A program made the translations under genes and the position numbers. Source: Oncomelania hupensis (lineage: Eukaryota > Mollusca > Gastropoda > Littorinimorpha > Pomatiopsidae). From it: a stretch of 64,000 bases of DNA. Location of the stretch: positions 65,584,982 to 65,648,981 of the forward strand of contig CM072516.1 of the NCBI GenBank assembly GCA_036898135.1, written 5' to 3'. This document shows, in pieces, positions 1-11,914 of the stretch (positions within the stretch are counted from its first letter, which is position 1; each line of letters starts with the position of its first letter). The notes beneath the pieces were generated by a model. That model was not told the DNA's origin. It did no database searches and was given only the letters and a program-made list of their open reading frames with translations.

Positions 1-73
1 GTGTCAAGCCTCTGTACAAGCTGTTCAAGTTCTTGTTCCTCTCCAGCCAATCCATCAATATCATCCGCAAAAC
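1..73 (-). pseudogene. Fragment of RTE-like LINE reverse transcriptase
   Basis: The first 73 bases are identical by eye to 63399-63471, inside the reverse-transcriptase frame of the near-intact LINE at the right end of the window. Read on the minus strand they cover the region that starts at the FADD catalytic motif. Similarity stops abruptly at base 73. The other side is cut by the window edge, so the copy may be longer to the left. Any coding role is excluded by its length. Confidence 0.85.
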
Positions 74-773
74 AGGTCTAACGGATATTGTAAATGAAAT
101 CGAATAGTGGTCAAACGGACAGTCCCAGTTTATAACAATATTAATGGTGTCCTTGCAAACTCGTTTAGCTGTCGTATCAATATTATGACGAATTGGCTGC
201 TTTCCTTTCTCAGCTTCCCCCACCCCTCACTTCCACCAACCCCCATCCCCGTATCTCCCCTTCCCTTTATCAACCCATCCCATTGCTCTAAATAAACCAG
301 AAAACAACATAAATAATTCTAGAGAAAACATAAATAAATAAACAATTCGTCATAATATGTTTACAGAGTTATGAACTCTATGGACAGATCAGAAAAAAAA
401 AAGTGTTAGCTGTCCAAAATGATCAAGAGACAGAAATTGTGTGTAAAACATAAGGAGATGCTATCCAATCCCCTATCTTTTGGCGAGACTACTTGCTTTC
501 TGTGCATTTACACAAACTTTAATCGTCTCCCAACTCGGTAGTCGAAAGCACTGCATCATAGCACTCACTACAAATTTCAATCCGCTGCGCTACCGCGAAA
601 CCCGTACGCGCCGAATCCATCGCTGTTTCCGTTGCCTGAGCGTCCGGGAAGTGATTGACGCCTTTGGCCACGCCCACGCCTGAGGGGGCGCGGCTTTGTT
701 CCATTGCACGCGGGACGCTCGCGAGCTGTCAATCACTACTGAACACATTGCTACTGACATGACAGTACATATT

Positions 774-775
<2 letters not shown>
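74..775. other. Gene-less; CpG-richer patch with a short inverted repeat
   Basis: No coding signal. Bases 560-740 are richer in CpG than the surroundings and hold GC-box-like sequence near 668-690. A perfect 10-base inverted repeat (AGTGATTGAC) lies at 650-659 and 728-737. A promoter is possible but nothing downstream looks like a gene. Confidence 0.4.
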
Positions 776-862
<87 letters not shown>

Positions 863-867
863 TTCTC

Positions 868-894
<27 letters not shown>
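776..894. repeat. (GA)n microsatellite in two blocks
   Basis: Two GA runs are separated by the unit TACATATTCTC. The same unit precedes both runs (about 766 and 858), so flank plus repeat were duplicated together. Confidence 0.95.
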
Positions 895-898
<4 letters not shown>

Positions 899-1189
899 AT
901 AAAAAAGTAATTTAAAAACATTTCAGCTTGTGTGTACACATATTACATTAATGTGAGTGGTTTTTGCTTGGATATATACTTTCTATTTGGCAAACTTTCC
1001 AACATTTCTTTTTCCCATCATTTATAATTTTAGTGAAACGTTTCATTAAATTGTATTCATCAAGTGTTTCAGGCTGGACATAACCTACGCATATAAACAG
1101 GAACAGCATATTATTTAACTATCAATTAGAAGAACAAGAAGAAAAACAAGAACAACAACAAATTGTTGCGAATGTCATTTCGTAATTTA
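895..1189. other. AT-rich spacer
   Basis: AT-rich sequence with short A-rich runs next to the 3' end of the L2-like element. Nothing else seen. Confidence 0.5.
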
Positions 1190-2270
1190 AAAAAAATAAT
1201 CATAATAATAAGGATAATAATTTATATAGCGCTTTTTCCCAATGAACAATATCAGTTCAAAGCGCAGTACTCAAGCATTCATTCTAAACATCCAGCTTCA
1301 TACAAAATAAAATTAGACACTTGCTAACGAATAAGAGATGAGGGAGGGAGGGAGGGAGGAGGGGAGAGCTAAGGAGGGGTGATGGGGTGGGTGGTGGCGG
1401 TGGTCCGAATCAAACCCAAAACAAGACAAAACAAATCAAATGGAGGAATGGCGACGATGATGATGGGAGGCAAGATCAGAAACATTTAAGGAAGATATGA
1501 GTTTTCAAGTTGGATTTGAAAGTAGCTATGTTTGGAGAGCTGCGAAGAGAGAGGGGAAGAGAGTTCCAAGTTGAAGGGCCAAGCACTGAGAAAGATCGAC
1601 GGCCAGCAGAGGAGAGTTTGTATGTGAAGCATGAGGGTGTCAGAGGAAGAACGAAGATTTCTAGAAGGCTTATAGAATTGAATGTTCTGGGTGAGGCAGG
1701 AAGGGGCTAAGCCATGGACGCACTTGTAACAGAAAATAGCGATTTTGTAGATAATTCTATGAGACATTGGAAGCCAGTGGAGTGAATGTAGAAGGGGAGT
1801 GATATGATCAGATTTTTTTTTTCTTTTTGAGAACCAGACGTGCAGCTGATTTCTGAACACGTTGAAGCAGATAAATAGAAGAAGAAGGAAGTCCAGCCAG
1901 GAGAGAGTTACAGTAGTTTAAGCGTGACAAAACAAGAGAGCAAATGAGTTTGACAGTAGCGTCAGTGGTCAGATGTTTGCGGACAAGGCCTATTCTACGG
2001 AGATGAAAGTTGCATGCTTGACAGGTTTTGCGGAAGAATTCTAACATGGAAAGGGTGTTGTCATGAACGACACCAAGGTTTTTGACAGAAGATAACGTAG
2101 GAAGAGTGGTCTGGCCAAGAGTGACAGTGTCTACAGAGGAAGAAGACAGGTTAACTTTAGTTTTGTTTGCATTGAGTTGGAGCTTGTTGACTGTCATCCA
2201 GTTAGAAATATCTTCAAAGCATTCAGAAGTTTTGGTCAGAATGGATGGACGGTTTTGAGGAGTGTGACTG
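1190..2270 (-). pseudogene. CR1/L2-like LINE, 5'-truncated 3' part of reverse transcriptase
   Basis: On the minus strand, 2197-1808 encodes the C-terminal part of a CR1/L2-type reverse transcriptase (MTVNKLQLNANKTKV, then LICSLVLSRLNYCNSLLAGL). It continues after a frame break at about 1810-1860 into 1860-1486 (SDHITPLLHSLHWLPMSH, CYKCVHGLAPS). These are typical of the segment after the catalytic core of CR1/L2 elements. The frame is broken in an A-rich run at 1811-1828 and again near 1560, so the copy is dead. The 3' end lies at about 1190-1240, where the minus strand reads AGCGCTATATAAAT followed by ATTATT-type repeats. The 5' end is truncated at about 2270. Clade assignment is from memory of the family and not searched. 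Confidence 0.8.
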
Positions 2271-3501
2271 TAGTGGTTTTGTATTTTAGGCAGCGAACAT
2301 ATCCATGTTAACAGCTGACTCAGTACATTTCAAACGTAAGCTATACATTTCTAATTGACCAAACGGATCAAAACATTAGAAGAAAAAAAACTACAATTTT
2401 GTAAAAATTGAAATAAAACAACACTTTTTTTGAATCAATCTACTTAATTATGTTTGCAATTTGGCAGGTGATATCTGAATTAATAACATTTCAGTTTCAG
2501 ATCTTTTGTAGCTTCAACACAACGTTATTGTCCCATAAAAATCAGACGTTTGACTTTAATCATAACTGTGCCGCAAAGCAAAACCGTACTGAAACAAAAT
2601 GGTAAGATAATATTTGTTTTTGTTTTATTTTTTTGTTTTGTTCCGAAATTAAGAGATAATACGAAAGACAATGATTCCACCGTTACTTCTAAACCTACAA
2701 TTTTTCCTAATAATTTCGTTAAAATCCAAAAATGATGTTTAGTATTCACGTAATAGTAACTAAAAGATTCAACGAGTTAAATTTGCTCATCACTTTTCGT
2801 TTCTACAATAGATAGTAATTTAAGATTCAAAGACCTGGTTCAAATCGCACATCATTTTGGTTACGCTTCTTAAATAATAAATAGATTTTAAAATGTCTTT
2901 CAAGGGCCAGGAGCAACATAACGGTACTAAACTAGACAGTATTATTTTCACATAATACTAACTACGACGGTATAAACCACCTACACACAAATTTGCATTT
3001 GACAGTTGGCAATCTAAATGTCTCACGTACACACATAATTCAAGTCAATATCAAGTATATTTGTTTGTTTATTTTACAGTCTGATCGTTCGAGGATTGGT
3101 TCAAAATGGCACGAACACACTAGTAGGCTATACAGTTACATTAGCAGCAGGATGACCATTTACGCAAAGTTTCAAACAACCGTTCTTCTAGCAATTTCCC
3201 TCTTCTTTTTTTTTTCTACACAGTAAGGTCACACGATGTTTTGAGATGGCCATTGGACATTGGTTTGGCAGGTGTCATAGCGTGATGACCGGGGCGTGAA
3301 ATCAACAAGCGCATCACGTCTCGTGCGCCACGTGCACACTCCCGCACTAACGACAGAGGGCGCTACGCCACCTACACGCGATGGCGCCTAAAACACGCGC
3401 TGAACAGCGCGTTAGAACCGCTCAGACGCCCGTATACACACGTGTCGGGTCCACTAACACAAGAGGAGATAAGAATAACCAACACGGAAGTGGCCGTGGA
3501 A
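2271..3501. other. No gene seen
   Basis: AT-rich to about 3230. Bases 3280-3440 are CpG-rich with short palindromes such as CGCTGAACAGCG. The short open frames here have no recognisable content. Confidence 0.5.
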
Positions 3502-4199
<698 letters not shown>

Positions 4200-4914
4200 C
4201 ATCTCTGATAGTCAAGCCTACCTTTTTATTTATTTTTTTTAAAATCAAGACGACCAGGAAAAAAAACCAACGTTGAAGTTTGCAAAGCATCAACAGCAAC
4301 AAGAAAAATCCCAGCATCAAATAGATCTGCATGGTAATGTGCATAGACCTACATAACATAATTATACAAGCTTGCTAGCTAAATCAGCAACGGTGTTTAA
4401 TTCCGAGCTTTTGCCTTTAATTAAATGAAAGTAGTAATTCATCATACGTCGGAAGGGGTGAGGAGGAGGAGGGGGGAATAGGCAGAGGTAAATTTAACAT
4501 CTGCGCGGAGGAGCTTGGCTCTCTGGCTCTGTCATAAAGAACTAAATAAATAAATAAATAAAACCAGAGGGTGCTATAATTGTGTCTGAATGGTCTTTGG
4601 GACTACGCCGTTAACCCAAGCAGAGGTTTAGCACCTGCGCGGTGCCCAAGCGGCTTGGAGGTCCTCCCGCGCCGTCATCCAACGACAACTTACAAGTTAA
4701 CATCCCCCATCAATAACGCCAGGTGCTGAACGTGAGATGCATTCGGCGATCCGTGGGCCCTCCCTCTAAAACTAATGCACCTAAATGCCCCCCCCCCCCC
4801 CTCATTCCTCTCCTCCATTACCTCTCCCCCTCCCTCCCCCTTCACAATGCTCGTTTCCACTCATTCACTTTATATCCAGATTTCAATAACTTCAAAACAG
4901 AAGTCGTCGGCTTC
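4200..4914. other. No gene seen
   Basis: Mixed-composition sequence with a short (AATA)n run near 4543-4561 and C-runs near 4787-4801. Confidence 0.5.
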
Positions 4915-5043
4915 TCTCTCTCTCCCTCTCCCTCCCTCCTCTCTCTCTCTCACTCTCTGCTATCTCCATCCCCCTCCTCTCTCTTCTCTATATTCCCTGT
5001 CCCTATCTCCCGTGCCCCTCCCCATGGTCTATGCACAGTTAAG

Positions 5044-5115
<72 letters not shown>
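4915..5115. repeat. CT-rich tract then (CA)n microsatellite
   Basis: Imperfect CT/CCCT sequence at 4915-4990 is followed by a pure CA run at 5045-5115. Confidence 0.95.
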
Positions 5116-5117
<2 letters not shown>

Positions 5118-5311
5118 ACCGAAAAAAAAGTCAAAGCGATATACTGGGGAAGATCAAAGGCTAGTAAATTAGCGATGACTGATCACCGCTCAAACCTACA
5201 CAGGTACTAAGGTCCGGTTTATGAGGTCGATGACACGCTCTCCGGACACGACACATACAGTACATGTAGAGATGGGATAGGGTGGGAAACGTGGCAGAAA
5301 AATGTGGGTGG

Positions 5312-5313
<2 letters not shown>

Positions 5314-5383
<70 letters not shown>
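5314..5383. repeat. (GA)n microsatellite
   Basis: Uninterrupted GA dinucleotide run of about 70 bases. Confidence 0.97.
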
Positions 5384-5386
<3 letters not shown>

Positions 5387-6126
5387 CAGGTGAAACCGGC
5401 ATACAAATATAGCAGTAAGAAAATTGGAACAGAGGCAATAACTGAAGTAAAATCCACGACGATGTATTATTATTTATTGTAGTAAATGGCAAAATGGCAA
5501 ACCTTCCACTCTGAAAATCGTAATTCTTTACAAATAAAATTTTGAAGAGCACGCCTACGCGAACGACACATCATTCCCATAGGCACATGAAGTAGGGAAG
5601 ATGGAAAGAGAAAGAACATAAACCATGAAGAGGATTCTTACAAATAGTGGTCAATGCATTCTTAAATGGTCGCTTCTTAACCACGCTCCATTAATGTAGG
5701 CCTACTCAGCACGTGCGCATATAGCCTTCAAACACGAACACACAACACCATGAACACAACACAACACAACACACACACGACACAACACACAACATATACA
5801 CAAAACACACTACATAAACACACCCACAAATTATACATAAACATAAAATCCTCACTTCACTCCACCCTATATACACACAGGCCGTTGGATCAAGGTGTCT
5901 CAAAGTCGAACAGCAGAGGAAGTGTGGAGTGTGTATGGGTGGTTCAAAAGGCCGGGTTAACCGTTCTACAACAATCGATTGACGTAGTAAAAGCAAAGTA
6001 GGGCGAGTGGGAAGATTCTGAAAATGGCAATCTTCACCCTCGAGCAAGGCAACGGGAAGAAGAAGAAGAAATATAAAAATAGACAAAAAAAACACTTTTA
6101 TACGCAATCATTTTGCATGTCCTGAC

Positions 6127-6128
<2 letters not shown>
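5384..6128. other. No gene seen
   Basis: Unique sequence. Bases 5722-5840 are a degenerate ACAC-rich stretch whose open frames are low complexity. Confidence 0.5.
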
Positions 6129-6203
<75 letters not shown>

Positions 6204-6238
6204 TCCCTCTCTCTCTCTCTCTCTTTTTCTCTCTCTCT
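6129..6238. repeat. (CT)n microsatellite
   Basis: CT run of about 110 bases with a few CCT and TTT interruptions towards the right. Confidence 0.97.
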
Positions 6239-6435
6239 AACACATACACTGCGGGGAGAAAAAACAACCATGACTATTATAAATTTCTCCCTTCAGGTCA
6301 TTCATTCAATACGTATCCGTTAAGGTCTGTGCAATGCACGAATATAACATGCAGAAATCATCTCCGTCATCGTGTAACTGCGTCAGCATGCTTCAAAGAA
6401 ACTTAAAACTATACTGCGAATCTGTCCCGACCCAT

Positions 6436-7013
6436 ACCCCCGTTGGGGTGCCGGGGGTTTCAGTATAAATAGTATCCCCACTTTCTGGAAATTTAGTGCT
6501 TTAAATTCCCACTGTCGCTGTCTTTCTTATTTGCTCTTTCTCATTCCTGCTCTGTTCTATCAATCTGCTATACTATCTTCTTCTTCGCTAGACCAGTCAC
6601 CTGCCTTTTTTCTTGAAAACTCTTCCGGGACAAGACTCCTTATTTGTGTATGAGGTCTGTTGGATCAGCTTGGGAATATTAGACGCTTTCTGCCAGGTGG
6701 TCACTAGGGCTTCCTATGATGTTATTATTTAGCAATGTAGGCATTTTATATGTATGTGTTTTGTTGATAATTTATAATGATGTTTGTATTCTATTTTGTT
6801 TTTGTAAACGGGGGTTCGATAAATTAGAGTACAGCCTCAGCGTCCCCTGCGTGGGATGTCTTTATTGTAAAGTGACTGGTTGGTGGAGAGCTTTCAGTTT
6901 TACCACTAGGGTTGTTTCAGCAGATCTTTTATGCGGATCAGGGGTTGTCCGGTCCTGATTTGGCTTGGAAGAGTCCGCTGGACCTAAAGCAATAATCATG
7001 TAATGTAATGTAA
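6436..7013 (+). mobile_element. SINE-like retroelement, about 578 bases, with 13-base TSD
   Basis: The perfect 13-base direct repeat TGTCCCGACCCAT flanks this segment at 6423-6435 and 7014-7026, as expected for target-primed retrotransposition. The right end has a simple tail of TAATG units, which sets the plus orientation. The 5' part (to about 6545) recurs at 22742-22842. The 3' part (from 6604) recurs at 53995-54407. The last 60 bases recur at 9644-9706. Near the 3' end is the small hairpin GTCCGCTGGAC. There is no long open frame. It could be a SINE or the non-coding 3' end of a LINE. A B-box-like GGGGTTCGA lies internally (about 6811), but no convincing A box was found. Confidence 0.8.
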
Positions 7014-7145
7014 TGTCCCGACCCATGACTTTAATCCCATACCTTCTTGCTAAAATACAGTCATGTTCTGACAACGCCGAGGACAACGACGACGTACATA
7101 TATCGATAATGGGGGTGTGGGCGTGGGTGAGGAAGGGAAGAGAGG

Positions 7146-7288
7146 GTGATGATAACGACGACGATGAACATGAAGAATTGATGATGAAGATGATGATGAT
7201 GATGACAACGATGATGATGACAACGATGATGATGACAACGATGATGATGACAACGATGATGACAATGACGATGATGATAATGATGATA

Positions 7289-7362
<74 letters not shown>
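7146..7362. repeat. (GAT)n microsatellite with GATGATGACAAC variants
   Basis: Compound repeat. Variant units with GACAAC lie at 7196-7270, followed by pure GAT to 7362. Open frames on both strands here are repeat translations. Confidence 0.97.
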
Positions 7363-7651
7363 AAAATATAATACACCGGAAACTTAATTATATTATACAA
7401 ACTGTAATTCTACCTACCGCATCTCCCATGATAGAAAAAAGGCTAGATGCCGACCTCTTAGAACCTGTGGATGACTCCAAATCTTCTTGTTTCATTAGTC
7501 CTTCGTATTTTTAAAGAATTTCCTGCTTTCTGTAATGTATAGTCTGGTTGTCGCGGTAGTTGATGGTGATGATTATGATATCTGCTCAGTGTACGTGTTT
7601 TTTCTCTTCTTATACGACTTCTGTTTTATGTGCTCTTTCTGCTCCGTCTGT

Positions 7652-7727
7652 TTCTTCTTGTTCTTGTTCTTGTTCTTCTTGTTCTTGTTCTTGTTCTTGT
7701 TCTTGTTCTTCTTCTTCTTCTTCTTCT
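7652..7727. repeat. (TTCTTG)n / (TTC)n compound repeat
   Basis: TTGTTC hexamers change into a TTC triplet run at the right. Confidence 0.95.
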
Positions 7728-8142
7728 ACTAGTGAAGGCATCAAGGGCTATCGTTCGTTCTTTAGTTTATAAGCGTAGTACTTGTAAAAGTTAAAATGTA
7801 TTTATTCCTTTTGACGATCTTCAATGTAAAGTTGTCATGAATTAAAAAAAATAATTCATTTTCTAAACTCGACGCCTGTGACACGGCCAACAATCACAGT
7901 AAGAGGTAGAATTATTTTCCAGTGTATGCTTGTGTGAGGAAACGCAGAATCTCATACAATCACAAGACGATATTATTTCGCATCAAACAGCCCCACTAAT
8001 ACTATAAAAAATCATGGTTAGAAAAAGCACGCCTGTCATGTTCTTTATAGTTTAGTTGTTGACAACTTCTCTTGTGATTGATGTAGGCCTATTTCACATA
8101 TCCCTTCCACGTAAGGCGAATTAGGAGAGAAAAAAAAGCAAA
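7728..8142. other. No gene seen
   Basis: AT-rich unique sequence. Confidence 0.5.
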
Positions 8143-8254
8143 CTACCATAATGTAAATGTTGAAATTTTCTTCCAGAACACGAATAAAAATTAACAATCT
8201 ACCATAATGTAAATGTTGAAATTTTCTTCCAGAACACGAATAAAAATTAACAAT
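8143..8254. repeat. Perfect 56-base tandem duplication
   Basis: Bases 8143-8198 and 8199-8254 are identical by eye (each begins CTACCATAATG and ends TTAACAAT). Identity implies a recent event. Confidence 0.95.
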
Positions 8255-8924
8255 AAATAAAACTGCACAACTTTGCACAATAACAACGCGACACATTGTA
8301 GGCTGTCCCTCAACTTCGCTGCTAAAAGAATTATGGTAAAATGCAGAACTTCTTCTATGACAATTCAGTGTTTCCCACTCAATATATATAGTTGATAAAA
8401 TGCAGTTTCTGTAGCTAATGTCGAAGTAAATCAGAATACGATAACATGCTCCAAAGCTCGTGTAAGAAAACGCATAGCACCACATAATATTGGCGCAAAG
8501 ACATCTTGCAAGGCTTTCAGGCTTGTCGATGACAGAAAATGGTAACACTTCCTTTTCTACTGTGCAGTGTTGCCAACATGTTTGTGGTGGAACACGATGG
8601 CGACAACAGAGCGATCAACCATAAGCAAATGTAGAATGGCCTTCCTCAGCACGAACAAAAAAAATGAGAAACATCACCAAATCAAACAGCCACATTTTGT
8701 AGGAATTTCTGTCAGGCCAAACCTTTTTGGTACATATAAGAAAATAGGTTTTAAAAATAGGCAGAACTTGATTCCTTTGCTTCAGTGTGTGTTGGGAGAC
8801 GAAACAAAAAAGGTGCCCAAGTCCAGAATAATTAGAATACGTGAGTACCATTTTGTGCTTGAAATAGGGGTAGGTGATTAAACAATATTTTCATTAACTA
8901 TGGTTCTAAACGCCACTTTCACCA
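8255..8924. other. No gene seen
   Basis: AT-rich. A moderate open frame on the minus strand (8548-8045) overlaps the 56-base duplication and shows no recognisable domain. Confidence 0.5.
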
Positions 8925-9292
8925 CACGCACACACACAAACACACAAAAAGGAACACTAACGCACACACGCACGCGCACATATAGAGGAACAATAACGCA
9001 CGCACACACACATACGCACCCATGCACACTCATACATACGCATGCGGGTGAGCACGCATTTAGGTCGGCACACACATGCACACACACACGGCAAACCTCT
9101 AGCAAATACTTGAACTTCACGTGCAAATTGTTGATACGTATAGCTGCATTGGATACAGCGTGTAACTGAAGTGTGACACCCATAAACACACACACACACA
9201 TACACACACACCCACACACACCCACGCACGCATTAACACACACACGCAAACACATACGCAAACACACGAACATACACATATACACACACAAT
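8925..9292. repeat. Degenerate CA-rich repeat in two blocks
   Basis: Imperfect CACA/CGCA sequence at 8925-9092 and 9182-9292. Cysteine/valine-rich frames on the opposite strand are translations of it. Confidence 0.9.
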
Positions 9293-9643
9293 GTGAAACT
9301 AGAAATCCAATAGTCATTCCTTTCTTCATTCATTTCTGTTTTATTTTATTCCATTTGTCTAATGAAAATAAGCGCAAGACTCGCACCCTTTAATGAAATT
9401 AAGCAACAAAAATTCAATTGATTTATGCGTTTAGTAATTGTCTATGTAATTCATTCATTCATTCATTCAATGTAGCGTCTAACGCTATGGAAGAATGCTG
9501 CAGGGAAATAGAGCGATTATTTGTTTGCCGTACATCTAACACTCCAAAACCTCAACGAGGATGTGGCTTTTCTCCGCCGATCCTAGCAAAAAGCGTTGGT
9601 AAGTACATTCCAACCTTCATAAATATCTATTCATCTAAAGCAT
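9293..9643. other. No gene seen; contains left target duplication
   Basis: Unique sequence with a short (ATTC)n run at 9451-9468. The left copy of the target duplication TCTAAAGCAT is at 9634-9643. Confidence 0.5.
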
Positions 9644-9706
9644 CCGGTCCAGATTTGGCTCGGAAGAGTCCGCTGGACCTAAAGCAACAATAAATCAATC
9701 AATCAA
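9644..9706 (+). mobile_element. 63-base 5'-truncated insert of the 578-base SINE-like family
   Basis: Only the family's 3' end is present (CCGGTCC..., GTCCGCTGGAC hairpin, then ATCA tail). It is flanked by the perfect 10-base duplication TCTAAAGCAT at 9634-9643 and 9707-9716. This shows an independent retrotransposition event with extreme 5' truncation. Confidence 0.9.
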
Positions 9707-9716
9707 TCTAAAGCAT

Positions 9717-10189
9717 ACTCAAGAGTGGTGACTGCCACGGATACAGATTCAGACAACTGTATTATTCTACAAAGAGAGATTTTAAATACTCTTAGAAACT
9801 TTAGATACTCTTCATGATTCAAGAGTGGCAGCCTCAAAGAGTCTGGAACTGTCTGGCTACCTGAGTGCCACAGTGCCGGAGAAAACGGAGCTCTACATCG
9901 GAAGTCAGAAAGTTCAAGAGCAGGTGTCTCGTTGCACGTGCTCGTAAATGTCACACTGTCAAGGTCAAGAACATCAGCATACACCCGCTGTCTACCGCCA
10001 AAATGGCAAAAAAGATGCCAAGGAGATTGACAGAATTTGTAAGAGTCAATGTCCTTGATCATTTGTATGAGTGTGAGTTGAGTTGAGTGTGTGTGTGTGT
10101 GTGTGTTTTGCATGTAAAAGTGAGAGAGAGATAAATTTAAAAAAAAAAGGTGAAAAGACGTTAAATTAAAGAAACAAACAACACACAAG

Positions 10190-10241
<52 letters not shown>

Positions 10242-10734
10242 CAGAAAGAGAGAGAGAGAGAAGGATGGGGGAGTTGCTTTTATGTGTTTGTTAGTTTATT
10301 CGGAATATGCATTGCATTTTTTTTTCTTCAAAGATTACATGTAAATAATTACGGAAATCAACACGGAAGAGATAGGTACATATGCTTACAATCTGACCCA
10401 TTTTCCAAAACATTTCTTCGAACTAAAATTCAATGCCAGCAGACAATGCTGGATGCCTTGAGGCCCAAAGAAGAAACAATATAAGATTCTACCTCCCAAA
10501 ATCAATACAGCTCAGTGCGGAATGCTTTAAACTCACTCTGCTGAAAGCGATAATGCATTGTGAGGCGGACGGACGACCCTTCACACTGTTTTAAAGAGAG
10601 AAAAAGAAGCAATGTACGTAGACGAAAGATGAGGTAGGGGTTGGTGAAAAGGGGGAAAGGAGTGGCGAAGAGAGGTAAGAAGAAGAGAGGGTCGATGGGG
10701 GTTGTGGGTGTCACGAGAGGCTAGTTTGGACCCA
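9717..10734. other. No gene seen; GT/GA microsatellites
   Basis: Unique sequence with a short (GT)n at 10087-10107 and a (GT)n(GA)n compound tract at 10192-10262. Confidence 0.55.
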
Positions 10735-11135
10735 GCACTAAGGCCTCAAATAGTTCATCCTGCTGTAGCCTTTGTAACTTAAAGTCGATGTCTAGCAGAA
10801 CATTAGGCCAACCAGAACAAATAGGCCAATGATGAGACAGTAGCAAATATCGAGAACAGTAGCAGAATAGACCCATCAAGGAGCGAACCACTCGACGTGA
10901 ATTTGGACTGTTAAGTTAATCCTAGTATATTATGTTTTGGACATTTAAGTTAGTATAGTGTTTAAAGAATTATGTATTAGAGGAAATAAATGTGTGGTAT
11001 TTACTGTTAACAAGTGGCTGGACTACCTATGTTTCATAGCCATGCGAGAGCTAGTGTGTCAGTGAATCTTTACACTTTTCTCCCTATCTCTGTAACCCTA
11101 TCCTATCACAGACTGGGCCAAACATATAAATGTAT
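10735..11135 (+). repeat. Dispersed repeat with AATAAA signal, copy 1
   Basis: Shares sequence with 24300-24640. The best part is about 10980-11100, containing AATAAATGTGTG, CAAGTGGCTGGACTAC, ATGTTTCATAGCC and GCTAGTGTG. Both copies lie in plus orientation. The AATAAA followed by conserved sequence suggests an LTR or the 3' end of a retroelement. I found no clear ends or target duplication. Confidence 0.65.
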
Positions 11136-11343
11136 TAAGATTAGTCATAGGGTGATTTAACTAGCCGATCTCCGCAGACGAAAGACGAGTGGGTAATAGC
11201 ATTCATTGTGCAGAGCCCAGCAACAATAGACTCACCGTCACAGTTGGTAGGGAAGTACTAGAACTAGTCAATTCTCGGAATCCTGAAGTTTCTTAGTTTC
11301 GGATATAGTATTTTATGCCCCAGAGGAAAAAAAACGGTTGCCT

Positions 11344-11397
<54 letters not shown>

Positions 11398-11421
11398 ACT
11401 AACTAACTAACTAACTAACTA
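11344..11421. repeat. (CTA)n then (CTAA)n microsatellite
   Basis: CTA triplets change to CTAA tetramers within one tract. Confidence 0.95.
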
Positions 11422-11679
11422 AATGACTCAGTGACTCATTTGCATACAGAAGATGAAGAAAATTAAGAAATGTAGAAGAAATGAAGGGGGAATACAGAAT
11501 ACTAGCACTTGTCATTTGGAACAGTTGTTAAACTTCTCAGTAAGACTGCGTCCATTCGGTAATCTAGCCCTAGAAAAAAAAGGGTGAAAATCGGATGTTC
11601 AGTTACTTTTAATTTCTTATGGACGATACAGGGTGGGGGAAGGAGGGAGAGGCGGGAAAGTAACGAAAGAAACAAAAGA

Positions 11680-11872
<193 letters not shown>

Positions 11873-11914
11873 AAACAGACAAATAACAAAATACATAAAT
11901 AAATAAAACACAGG

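Noticed and set aside
7050..7400. Poly-serine and poly-methionine proteins
   Set aside because: Opposite-strand translations of the GAT repeat.
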